Part shown: positions 7,939 to 15,440 of the stretch, in pieces | Layout of the letters: each line of letters begins with the position of its first letter | Position numbering within the stretch: the stretch's first letter is position 1 | Assembly (NCBI GenBank): GCA_029261305.1 | Contig: JAJDBO010000248.1 | Span: 1 to 20,241, forward strand | DNA from: Nitrospirales bacterium | GTDB lineage: Bacteria > Nitrospirota > Nitrospiria > Nitrospirales > UBA8639 | Length of the DNA stretch: 20,241 nt | Direction of reading: 5' to 3' | Translations under genes and position numbers: made by a program | Notes under the pieces: model-generated | Database searches by the model: none | What the model was told of the DNA's origin: nothing | The model's input: only the letters and a program-made list of their open reading frames with translations

Positions 7939-9312
7939 TTAAAAAAATCCCTGAAATGAGACCATGAGCGTATTAGCGTAGAACTCAAACTGGCTGGTGG
8001 TGGATGTTCGTTGTTCATATTGATACTGAGCACTAATACCCAACCACCGAACCGCCTTATAGGTCACTCTCATGCTGCCACGCAATAAATCGTCGGTCCT
8101 ATTTTGAGATGATTGAGATCCCTGATCATTTGTAAACTCGTTATTGGTATATTGGGCACTTCCTCCAATGGTTGTGCGATTCCCAATGGCATAGCGTGCA
8201 TTAAGACTCATTCCAGTTTGAATAAAGGTAGATGTATTGAACACTCCTGACTGTCGAATGACCCGGAATGGCCGGAATTGTACTTTGGAGCGTTCCGTGG
8301 GAGCCCAATTCAGGTTCCCCGTTATTCTGAGGTTTTGCCTTCCATTGCCCCCTGAACTCAAAGATGATCCGGCAGGCTGGGTGACAGGAGCATGGTCAAA
8401 ATTTAAGAATTCGTATCCAACCTGGATTTCCCCTTTTGTTTTACCCGTCGCATTCCATCGAAGCCCGGTGCTCACTCGATAATTGACACTATCCAATTGA
8501 GTGTTTTGGTCATACACAGTACGGTTGATACCAATACTGAGCAAAGCAAAGGTTTTGGGGGCAATTAATCCAAACACGGAAAAATCAGCTTGGCTATTTA
8601 ACCGATCACGTGCTGGAGCCTGGTTGTTGTTTGTAAAATTCCTGTCAGCAACTCGAACCCGGAGCCTTACTCCTATTTGACTGCCGATATTCTCTGCTTC
8701 ACCTGCAAAATTTTTGACATTCCATTTCGTAGGCTCTTGGAACTGAAGATCCACCGCCGACCCCCTAAAATCAAATCCTTTCACATAACCCCCTTGCAGG
8801 TGAAGTTTCAGTCCCCCTGGGAAATTAAACAGAACCTGTCCAGTGAGATCCTGCCTGAGAACATTATTCGTAGAAAACCGTTGGGATAACCACTGGCTAG
8901 CCCTGTAATCAACCACGGCCTGATGCAAACCCGCAAACGGCAATTGGACCTGAAGGCCAGGGCTGAGGATATGAACAAAGTCGTGTTGTCGATTTCCTTT
9001 TGTCCGAAAGACATTATCCGTATAAATTTCAGCCGCACCCAAGAACGGGTGAATCCGAAGGGGCCCAGCCTTCAGACTTTGTTCAGAAAAAACCGGTGTA
9101 AATCCAATGATAGGAGGAGTTGCATTACCGGTATAGGCATAAGCAACTGTATTCTGTGATACCTGTGCAAAACTACGACTCACTCCCAGAACCAAGAGAA
9201 CCCCTATGGAGAGAAACACTAGGAAGAGACAACTCTTGTATACCCATTTTGTTCCTCCTGATTTCCCCTGGCCTATTATGTCGCCTTTTTCTTTATTGAC
9301 AGATATAACCAT
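7939..9312 (-). CDS. Outer-membrane beta-barrel protein of an exopolysaccharide export locus (BBP2-like)
   Basis: The product is 457 aa from the ATG at 9312. Residues about 27-50 form a signal peptide core (LFLVFLSIGVLLVLGVSRSFAQ) after an unusually long hydrophilic start. The mature region opens with LRIHPFLGAAEIYTDNVFRT, characteristic of putative beta-barrel porin 2 proteins. It continues with alternating amphipathic strands and ends in VSFQGFF, where a terminal Phe is the usual signal for BAM-mediated insertion. Known context: such barrels accompany Wza and Wzc in synthase- or Wzy-type exopolysaccharide loci. The stop is 55 bp before the Wza-like ATG, same strand. The start is uncertain: the only strong Shine-Dalgarno nearby (AGGAGG, about 9253-9258) precedes an ATG in a different frame. 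Confidence 0.85.
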   Translation of the reverse strand: MVISVNKEKGDIIGQGKSGGTKWVYKSCLFLVFLSIGVLLVLGVSRSFAQVSQNTVAYAYTGNATPPIIGFTPVFSEQSLKAGPLRIHPFLGAAEIYTDNVFRTKGNRQHDFVHILSPGLQVQLPFAGLHQAVVDYRASQWLSQRFSTNNVLRQDLTGQVLFNFPGGLKLHLQGGYVKGFDFRGSAVDLQFQEPTKWNVKNFAGEAENIGSQIGVRLRVRVADRNFTNNNQAPARDRLNSQADFSVFGLIAPKTFALLSIGINRTVYDQNTQLDSVNYRVSTGLRWNATGKTKGEIQVGYEFLNFDHAPVTQPAGSSLSSGGNGRQNLRITGNLNWAPTERSKVQFRPFRVIRQSGVFNTSTFIQTGMSLNARYAIGNRTTIGGSAQYTNNEFTNDQGSQSSQNRTDDLLRGSMRVTYKAVRWLGISAQYQYEQRTSTTSQFEFYANTLMVSFQGFF

Positions 9313-9715
9313 CCAACTGCTAGCTTTCCAACCAAATATCTAATAGTGGCATATTGATTATCATACAAGACGGAGCCCAGAGATATTGGCTCAACCTGCG
9401 GGTGAAGTTGAAGGGCTAACAGTTTCGTCCTGGTACTGCCACGCAAAAAACCATCTGACGAATCAGAGGACCCAAACAATAGTGCTCACGGATTAATAGA
9501 TTACCCCCTTTCTTTAATAGGGTATTTCCCTAGGATCAGTCTATTCGCTATTTGACGTAGAAAAGTTCAGGTGGTAGCCCAGGGGCATAAAAACAACAGC
9601 CAATGCCAAAACTTTTTTTTATGAGCACTCATCATCGAAACGGTGACACTCGGTGAGAGTCATAAAAAATAATGGTGGAATTTACCTGAAGAAGGCTGAG
9701 GAGAAACGGTATTGC
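9313..9715. other. Intergenic region upstream of the exopolysaccharide export genes
   Basis: About 400 bp with no supported gene; the 67-aa frame at 9276-9479 has no family features and overlaps the barrel gene start. The region should hold the promoter of the barrel-Wza-Wzc group. It contains two hairpin-forming sequences, ATGAG-TG-CTCAT near 9620-9631 next to a run of eight T, and an interrupted hairpin at about 9644-9662. Neither has the order needed for an intrinsic terminator. The plus strand reads GGTGGTAGCCC at 9570-9580, similar to the ops-like site at 3515-3524 but in the orientation opposite to transcription. Confidence 0.5.
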
Positions 9716-10975
9716 TCAACGTGTAGGAATGGACCCGTTTGATTGAAAATGAAACTGATGGACTTCCCCTGCATCGGGCATTTCGTGAAGATCTCCGTAG
9801 GGAGACCCTACAAATAAGTAGGCGCCGGCACCAGCCATGGAAAGCCCAAACAAATCCGCCACACCTGTGGTTTTTGAAGGATTTGGTATGGTGTGTTGAA
9901 GTTTCCCACTAAGTTCATCAAAAACATACACCGTTCCGGCATCTACCCCTGCCAGATCATCGCCAGGCGCGGCAACCACGTAATACTCACTTAGGAGCGC
10001 CACCGATTCCCCAAAATGATCTCCTTTCTGGGGATGAGGGGCCAGTAGTCTTTTCTGAAACTCTCCGCTTGGTGAGAACAAATATGCCGCACCGGCTTCC
10101 GGAAGTTTTGTCCCTTGCCCTAGGGCTCCGACCAACAAGGATTCAGGACCACTCGCCAAGGACCACCCGAAATATTCGTTGGGTTGGGGTTCGGTGGATT
10201 CGAGTATTCGGACAAGCTTGTTGGTTTGAACATCAAATAAATATACCTTTCCCTGATCAATCGGTTTGTCTCCTCCTAATGGAGCACTAATCGCAAGTGT
10301 CGACCCCATAAATGCCAGGGCATGGCCAAACCCATCAGGTTTTCCGTGCTGAGATTCAGGAGCTAAAAACGTTTGCACCAACGATCCCGTGGTCATGTCA
10401 AATACATAAACTTCTCCGACTTCGAAATTCGTCGGTGAACTTGCGCCTGGATCTCCAATTGCCACCCATGAGCCATGAGTAGTGATAGCATGACCAAATA
10501 CTGCTGCTGTGGGATTGGGACTCACAAGCTCCCGAACTAACATCCCACTGTCTCGATCAAATACCGTGACCCTCCCTGCTGGCCGCTGAGTGTTTCCCAT
10601 TCCCCGTGGAGCCCCAACCACCACAAACTGATCGGTCAACCCCACGGACAGACCAAATAAATCATCTCCGACAGGTGAAGTAGGCAAGAAGGTGTGAATG
10701 ACCTGGCCTGTTGCCCACTCCATTAAGAGCGCAGTTCCCATTTGGCCACGTGCGCCAGACGCATGCGGTGCCCCCACGACTACCGCATTTCCATCGCTGG
10801 CAACAGCAAATCCAAATCCATCCAACAAGGTTGGTTTTGAGGCATGAAGGCTCACCTGTTGCTCATAATGGTGTTGTCCCCAAACATGTTGGTCAAAACC
10901 AACTAAGCACATGGCAAGGAACACCACCGTTTGGAAAGGAATCAAGCTGGAGTGCATTCTTTTAAGGGTGAGCAT
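9716..10975 (-). CDS. Secreted FG-GAP repeat protein (predicted seven-bladed beta-propeller)
   Basis: I chose the ATG at 10975 (419 aa, MLTLKRMHSSL) because GAGGAG lies 10 nt upstream; the frame reaches 11038. Residues 1-33 are a signal peptide ending VWGQ. The rest is seven tandem units of about 52 residues starting near 54, 106, 159, 214, 267, 319 and 373. Each begins with an FG(F/L/H/W/E) pair, followed by a 'VVVGAP' strand and a 'G.VYVFD..TG.LV..' strand. This is the FG-GAP pattern found in integrin alpha propellers and many bacterial extracellular proteins. Seven units would close a propeller. Likely role, by analogy only: cell-surface or extracellular binding. It lies upstream of the exopolysaccharide genes on the same strand but about 400 bp away, so common transcription is uncertain. 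Confidence 0.85.
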   Translation of the reverse strand: MLTLKRMHSSLIPFQTVVFLAMCLVGFDQHVWGQHHYEQQVSLHASKPTLLDGFGFAVASDGNAVVVGAPHASGARGQMGTALLMEWATGQVIHTFLPTSPVGDDLFGLSVGLTDQFVVVGAPRGMGNTQRPAGRVTVFDRDSGMLVRELVSPNPTAAVFGHAITTHGSWVAIGDPGASSPTNFEVGEVYVFDMTTGSLVQTFLAPESQHGKPDGFGHALAFMGSTLAISAPLGGDKPIDQGKVYLFDVQTNKLVRILESTEPQPNEYFGWSLASGPESLLVGALGQGTKLPEAGAAYLFSPSGEFQKRLLAPHPQKGDHFGESVALLSEYYVVAAPGDDLAGVDAGTVYVFDELSGKLQHTIPNPSKTTGVADLFGLSMAGAGAYLFVGSPYGDLHEMPDAGEVHQFHFQSNGSIPTR

Positions 10976-11038
10976 TAACAAGGAGCTCCTCTTGGGCAAA
11001 CTCAACATGTTGGCACTGAGAAGAAGAGAAATTCTCAA

Positions 11039-11289
11039 TGGGGTAATTCACTATCTTACCATGCTGCCAGAAAACAATCCCAACGAGGATAGAATTTCAA
11101 TTCCATGAACCCGAGCACCATTTCATATCGAATCCATATTCATAATCCTTTTCGCGCCTTCCGATTCCTCTAACTAGTTCGAAGAAGCTACTGCGGACAA
11201 ATGGTCAGTGTCCACTTTTAATCCGATGAACCGAACACGGTGATACCTTTGCTATAAAGGTGAAGCTTGACTTCGTGGATAGCCTACGA
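11039..11289. other. Intergenic gap between the STAS and FG-GAP genes
   Basis: About 315 bp to the chosen FG-GAP start. It contains a 6-bp hairpin (ACCTTT..AAAGGT, 11245-11261) after the STAS stop and GGACA..TGTCC near 11195-11213. Neither is followed by a T-run on the minus strand. No gene is seen. Confidence 0.4.
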
Positions 11290-11601
11290 TTACGCCTTAA
11301 TTTTGAGAAAACTACGCCCAGAATTTTGGATCGATTGAAAGGCTTGGTGAAGGTGTTCGGGGGGATGTTTTAACCGTATGCGGCCCCCATTTTTTTCAAC
11401 CTGGCGGGCCAGTGAAGCTAGGAATCCAAGACCAGAGCTATCAATGGAGGATACTTGGGCAAGGTTGACCAAGACATTGGAATACTTCTTAACTTTTATG
11501 CCCTGTAATAGTTCACGCACCTTAAGACTTTTGGCATAATCAAAGACCCCGTAGACTTGAATTAAGAGGGTACGGTGGAAAACCCGAAAGGAAATATCCA
11601 T
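11290..11601 (-). CDS. STAS-domain protein (anti-anti-sigma factor type)
   Basis: The product is 103 aa, the length of a lone STAS domain such as SpoIIAA. The central motif VSSIDSSGLGFLASL (residues 50-64) is the signature, with Ser55 in the D-S-S-G position that partner kinases phosphorylate in SpoIIAA-like proteins. The start is preceded only by a weak AGG. Known for the family: binds an anti-sigma/serine kinase in the unphosphorylated state, or acts in other partner-switch modules, including control of polysaccharide and biofilm genes. No matching kinase, phosphatase or sigma gene is in the window, so the target is unknown. It is 315 bp upstream of the FG-GAP gene on the same strand. It lies just outside the tRNA-bounded element. 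Confidence 0.88.
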   Translation of the reverse strand: MDISFRVFHRTLLIQVYGVFDYAKSLKVRELLQGIKVKKYSNVLVNLAQVSSIDSSGLGFLASLARQVEKNGGRIRLKHPPEHLHQAFQSIQNSGRSFLKIKA

Positions 11602-11851
11602 AGAGGTGACCTAGAAGAAGGAAGAAATTCTATCTTCTTTGGACTATGCCCCAAGAATGGGCTGGCTACCATTAGCTGTTTGACGTATCTAGAGATAGGG
11701 AAGCAGTAGCACCAACAATCCAATAAAAAAATCACTGCTATCGAAAGTTAGCAGCAGCACTCGGAATCCCCGTGTGCGAACGTCCTGATGAACCACAAAT
11801 TTCATGAAGAAGGAAGTGACTAGACTGACCAAGCGAAATGAAAAAGAGAAT

Positions 11852-11899
11852 TTTTGGAGCGGGTGAGGAGATTCGAACTCCCGACCAACGGCTTGGGAA
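11852..11899 (-). repeat. attL-like duplication of the tRNA-Gly 3' part (left end of integrated element)
   Basis: These 48 bp are identical to 15564-15611, which covers the intact tRNA-Gly gene from its anticodon loop through the T arm, acceptor 3' strand and encoded CCA plus three following bases. Identity stops exactly at the anticodon loop (TTCCCAA), a common crossover place for tyrosine recombinases acting on tRNA genes. The copy lacks the 5' half, so it cannot encode a tRNA. Same orientation as the intact gene. Confidence 0.85.
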
Positions 11900-11976
11900 T
11901 ACGCGAAGGGGAATTGCTTAAACGCTAGTAAACACGGGCAATTCTCCTCCACGCCTACACAGGTATGCACTTGGTT

Positions 11977-12051
11977 CTTTGCCTGACTTTGCCTCTCTTT
12001 GCCGCTCACCCACTCTGGTTGGCCCTATTTCTAACACCTATTTAACACCTA
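11977..12051. repeat. Helically phased short repeats inside the left junction (integrase/excisionase arm-site candidates)
   Basis: CTTTGCC occurs three times with exact 10-bp spacing (starting 11977, 11987, 11997). TAACACCTA occurs twice with 11-bp spacing (12032 and 12043). Short direct repeats spaced by one helical turn within about 200 bp of a recombination core are typical of arm-type binding sites for tyrosine integrases and their directionality factors. The role is inferred from position and spacing; no cognate protein is present. Confidence 0.45.
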
Positions 12052-12212
12052 CCAATTTTGCCAGAACAAAGAGGGGGGGTATCAAGCCAATGAGGGTGGG
12101 TGCCGAATGAGGACTCCTCGGCCTAGCACTCTATCTGGCCACTTCTCAAAATAACAGAGACATTATGGATAGCCATTAGGACTCTTGAGGGCAAGTGGAG
12201 GGCCTGAAAACG

Positions 12213-12719
12213 TTAACTTAGCTTTTCTCTAGATTCCATTTCTCGAAACAAGTCCCCCCACGGCTTCCTCAAAGATATATTCATGTCCCGTTGCAGGTCG
12301 TTTATCTTCACCTCGAATTCGTCGTTGGACGGACCAGTGGACTGAGCATCCCACCCTTTAATGAGTTCGGCGAATTTTTCCATTGCGTCATTGACCAGCC
12401 TGTCCTCGATCACGCTCATTTGCCCATGGTAGAGATTAAAGAAATCCTGTCGAGCCTTCTCGCCTTCCATAGTGTCAGCCCTGTGTCGACAACGGGCAGC
12501 CGCATCAGCCGCAACAAGGTATACACGCATGCGTTCGTTCCAAAAATGACCGTATAGCTCCCTCTTTCGGGTGTCACTATACTGTCGAGCTCCGAAAAAG
12601 GCTCCAAGCGCGACTAATACTCCCCCAGCCAACTTGATTAGAAGATCTCCGGCTTCATACCAGCTTATCTGACAGATTCCCTCCAAGAGTGCCTCCACTA
12701 GTAGTGCATATTTTTCCAT
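12213..12719 (-). CDS. Hypothetical protein with one N-terminal membrane helix
   Basis: The product is 168 aa and I do not recognise the family. Residues about 24-45 (GDLLIKLAGGVLVALGAFFG) are a single membrane helix with a short outside segment before it. The following basic residues (ARQYSDTRKRE) put the C-terminal part in the cytoplasm. The remaining 120 residues are charged and predicted helical, with aromatic-rich FWNERMRVYL and a coiled stretch EFEVKINDLQRDMNISL. The layout resembles small membrane-anchored proteins found in accessory islands. There is no clear ribosome binding site before the ATG at 12719. It lies inside the tRNA-bounded element and is its best-formed gene besides the propeller gene. 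Codon pattern and lack of internal stops support real coding. Confidence 0.6.
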   Translation of the reverse strand: MEKYALLVEALLEGICQISWYEAGDLLIKLAGGVLVALGAFFGARQYSDTRKRELYGHFWNERMRVYLVAADAAARCRHRADTMEGEKARQDFFNLYHGQMSVIEDRLVNDAMEKFAELIKGWDAQSTGPSNDEFEVKINDLQRDMNISLRKPWGDLFREMESREKLS

Positions 12720-12888
12720 AAGATTTGATAAGGCGATCTCGCTTCTTGAACATTGCTTAGCGCTTCATTTTCACACCTTCCCTTAGGCATCCATCATGAT
12801 TCATCGGGTACTCTGATTTATTGGCGTGCACTAAATTCAACTCCCGAATGCCCCACTTTTCTGAATAGCGTCCAATAAGCATGTATAA

Positions 12889-13209
12889 TTATTCACCATC
12901 ATCACAAGACATAGATCGGAAGTCTTTAGCCTTTCGTTCAGCACGGAGCGTGTTCTCTGCTTCAATCCCCTTTGTATGGGCAAAATGATACATGCGCCCT
13001 AAGAGGACACCCCGTTTGTCGTAGGGAAGCTCAAAACCCAGCTCTCTTAAGCCATTCAGTAAATATGAAAATTCAATGGTCTCATGAATGATCAGATCAC
13101 ATCTGGTTGTTCCCCAACCTGAATAAGGGGACGCTTCCCTTTGCTTTCTCTCCCAAGCTCTCCATTGAGGCCGGCATTGAATTGATAGCAAACCTTGCAT
13201 TGATATCAC
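12889..13209 (-). pseudogene. Chimeric ORF: repeat-derived start fused to a gene remnant
   Basis: The frame is 106 codons. The first 29 or so (MISMQGLLSIQCRPQWRAW and on) are encoded entirely by one copy of the 91-bp repeat (13123-13213), which also occurs outside this ORF. The rest (LNGLRELGFELPYDKRG, then YHFAHTKGIEAENTLRAERK) looks protein-like and may be the C-terminal part of an older gene whose 5' end was replaced when the repeat entered. I do not recognise this part. The ORF lacks a good ribosome binding site. It could still be expressed, but I treat it as a remnant. Confidence 0.35.
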
Positions 13210-13213
13210 GTCA
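13123..13213. repeat. 91-bp direct repeat, copy 1
   Basis: Matches 15351-15440 with three substitutions and one single-base insertion, about 95 percent identity, in the same orientation. The first part contains AAGGGGACGCTTCCCTT, itself an imperfect palindrome. The two copies bracket the propeller-protein gene. Such dispersed copies suggest a small repetitive or mobile sequence; the family is not identified. Confidence 0.8.
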
Positions 13214-13281
13214 AAAAGGGTAACATCCCCTCTTCAGGTCTAGCTATCGAATTTTGGGGCTCTCATTCACTCAGCACAGGG

Positions 13282-14772
13282 TTAGTTGTTGGGCCACTTC
13301 TTTTTCAAGTACTTAAACAGCCGCAGCCATTTCTCATGATCCTTCGAAAATTTCAATTTCCCTTTCAAACGAGGATTGGCCATCCCAGCATCGCCCCCAA
13401 TAGCGAGAAAAATATCGAGTGGATTAGGAGTGCCTGTTAAATCGATTTTCTTCGCTTCAGCCTTAAACGAAAATTTCTCAGACCCAATTTCCTTGATCGC
13501 CATATTCACCTTAACACCACTGACCACTCCATCAAATTTATATTTAGACCCCACAGCCACAAAAGAACCAGCGGAAATACTGACTGAACTCATACCAACA
13601 CCGACCACCACATTATCCGTAGCAAGGTTGATCCCGTTATTGTCTGGACCAAGTGTAAATTCACCCTCGACTTTAAACCGATCATTCATACCGCCCTTCT
13701 TATCAAACATGATCTCGGCTTTTTTTAGGGTAAAATCTGAAAAAAACGGCCCTTTACATTTACCTGCGTTGTTTTTGTGGCAAATCATTACCTTCTTGTT
13801 GAACTTCGGGGCGACCGCTATGCCTCGGAGTCCCAGGGCGAGGAGGTCCCCTGCCGTCACCGTAGCAAACGTATCAGTCCATGGGTTGATACGAATGACC
13901 ACAGGTGTTTGATCAGGTAATGCGCCCGCAACAAGAATGTTTCCATTTGCCTCCACAGCCACATCCGGGAAGTATTCGCCCTCCAAAAGCGCTATAACGG
14001 GGGAGGCGACACCCGTGACCTTGTTAATGCGTATCACTATAGTCGAATCGGTAAAATCATCTATACCAGCCACAAGGAGATCACCATTTGCGGCGAGTGC
14101 AATTTTGTGTGAATCGCGAAGACTGCTAATATTAGGAGGAGTAAGAGAAAAATCTATGGATAAAATTGATTCAGCAGCTGTAGTCCGGTCAATTTGCAAC
14201 ATGTCAAAACCTAAATGTCGGATAGCCCAAATTGTTCCGTTGTCCACTAGTAGAGGAGCTATTCTATCAGTGGTCGAAAAAAGGGTTTGACTTCCTGTGT
14301 CAGCATCGATCCTAACGATTCCTAATGCGAAATTTGAAACTAGGATGGTTCCTTCTGGTTCGACGGCCATACCCAAAAATGTACCTCCCGAGGGATTCTG
14401 TGATAATAGCCCACCTGACGAAATAATGGATTGCTCACCAGTCATGCGGTCAATTTTGATCACTCTCCCAGTAGGAATGCCATCATCTAACCGTTGGGTA
14501 ATGAGCAGGTCCCCCTTTAGATCAAATTCCAGGTCGTGTGATATACCATCAGCTAGTAATCCATCTGAGGCATAGACGGATTGTTTGCCCGTTACCGGAT
14601 CAATTCTGACCAGTCTTGTACCTCCACTTTGCCCAATTCCGCGATCCATCCAGATAATATCCCCGGGAAAAATAGGGGGATCGGCCATAGCGGGACTCGG
14701 CGGAAATAGAATAGCTCCTACAATTATCGTCCAGGCGAGAACGTAGCTCCATCTATCGTGAATGAGTTTCAT
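13282..14772 (-). CDS. Secreted propeller-repeat protein with an unrecognised C-terminal beta domain
   Basis: The ATG at 14772 (496 aa) has a strong ribosome binding site (GGGAGG, 8 nt away); the frame extends to 14808 without one. Residues 1-30 form a signal peptide (LAWTIIVGAILFPPSPAMA). Residues about 45-325 hold six repeats of the type 'VRIDPVTGKQSVYASDGLL', 'KIDRMTGEQSIISSGG', 'RIDADTGSQTLFSTTD', 'QIDRTTAAESILS', 'RINKVTGVASP' and 'RINPWTDTFATVTAGD', giving a predicted six-bladed propeller of the NHL/SMP-30-like kind. After a Cys-containing link (KVMICHKNNAGKCKGPFF) comes a domain of about 130 residues (FKVEGEFTLGPDNNGI, then a basic end), rich in beta strands, that I cannot assign. No enzymatic residues are evident. 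It is the main cargo of the tRNA-bounded element and is flanked by the 91-bp repeats. Probably exported; function unknown. Confidence 0.85.
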   Translation of the reverse strand: MKLIHDRWSYVLAWTIIVGAILFPPSPAMADPPIFPGDIIWMDRGIGQSGGTRLVRIDPVTGKQSVYASDGLLADGISHDLEFDLKGDLLITQRLDDGIPTGRVIKIDRMTGEQSIISSGGLLSQNPSGGTFLGMAVEPEGTILVSNFALGIVRIDADTGSQTLFSTTDRIAPLLVDNGTIWAIRHLGFDMLQIDRTTAAESILSIDFSLTPPNISSLRDSHKIALAANGDLLVAGIDDFTDSTIVIRINKVTGVASPVIALLEGEYFPDVAVEANGNILVAGALPDQTPVVIRINPWTDTFATVTAGDLLALGLRGIAVAPKFNKKVMICHKNNAGKCKGPFFSDFTLKKAEIMFDKKGGMNDRFKVEGEFTLGPDNNGINLATDNVVVGVGMSSVSISAGSFVAVGSKYKFDGVVSGVKVNMAIKEIGSEKFSFKAEAKKIDLTGTPNPLDIFLAIGGDAGMANPRLKGKLKFSKDHEKWLRLFKYLKKKWPNN

Positions 14773-15171
14773 CTCAGGATCCTCCCGTGCAAAAGTGCAT
14801 AAGACCATCTATTTCTTTTCCTAACACCCGAATGCCGGCAAAGCTGGGAGCGCAAGCCCGTGCAGTTCCCGTCAGCTTGCATTGAGCAGCCACATTCACT
14901 CATCACACAGTGCCTCATCGTTTCGGCGCTGAGGGTTGCTCGTTTTCAAACACCAGCCCCAAATTGTACTACCATCAGTCCTAAGAAATCAGCACATTCC
15001 CACTACCTAAAAAGAGGGGGGTGATTCCCATATCAAAGAAGGCTCACGATTGGCACCAATGGAGGCCGATCTATGGGGTAAGGAATGATGAGGCAGATAC
15101 ACGGCTGAACGAGAAGTCCTTTACAAGGAATTGTGAGGGGCTTTTGTGTTTAAGGATGAGGAGAGTTTGAA

Positions 15172-15261
15172 ATGGGAACAGTTAAGCGAGGACTTTTGGG
15201 GTTGTTCAGTATCGTATTTTTGCTGAGTATTCTGCCACTTGGGAGTGAGGCGGGAGAATGA
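15172..15261 (+). pseudogene. Signal-peptide-like mini-ORF, possible 5' remnant of a lost secreted-protein gene
   Basis: On the plus strand, GAGGAGAG lies 6 nt before an ATG that encodes a 29-residue peptide: MGTVKRG followed by a hydrophobic run and PLGSEAGE, then TGA. The layout (ribosome binding site, basic N-terminus, hydrophobic core, small residues before the end) is that of a Sec signal peptide with nothing attached. It is the only plus-strand candidate with good initiation signals. Either the 5' end of a truncated gene or a genuine small membrane peptide. Confidence 0.3.
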
Positions 15262-15350
15262 AAATAGTACTTTAAAAACCATGCCAGCCATCAGGATCTT
15301 CGCGAAGATCATCAGCAACTGGAATACGACAGTCGGAAGACGCATGAATA

Positions 15351-15440
15351 ATAAGGGGACGCTTCCCTTTGTTTTCTCTCCCAAGCTTTCCATTGAGGCC
15401 GGCATTGAATTGATAGCAAGCCTTGCATTGATTCACGTCA
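15351..15440. repeat. 91-bp direct repeat, copy 2 (90 bp here)
   Basis: Near-identical to 13123-13213 in the same orientation, with one base missing and three substitutions. It lies 123 bp from the right junction of the tRNA-bounded element. Confidence 0.8.

Noticed and set aside
9276..9479. Minus-strand 67-codon frame before the barrel gene
   Set aside because: Overlaps the barrel start in another frame and shows no family features.
9598..9665. Hairpins with T- or A-runs considered as intrinsic terminators
   Set aside because: In each case the homopolymer run lies on the wrong side of the hairpin for a terminator on the transcribed strand.
11689..12009. Minus-strand 106-codon frame across the left tRNA fragment
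   Set aside because: It reads through the duplicated tRNA part (VGREFESPHPLQ) and the phased repeats, with no ribosome binding site or family pattern.
15121..15405. Minus-strand 94-codon frame
   Set aside because: The first part is encoded by the 91-bp repeat and the rest lacks any recognisable feature; also opposite the better-initiated mini-ORF.
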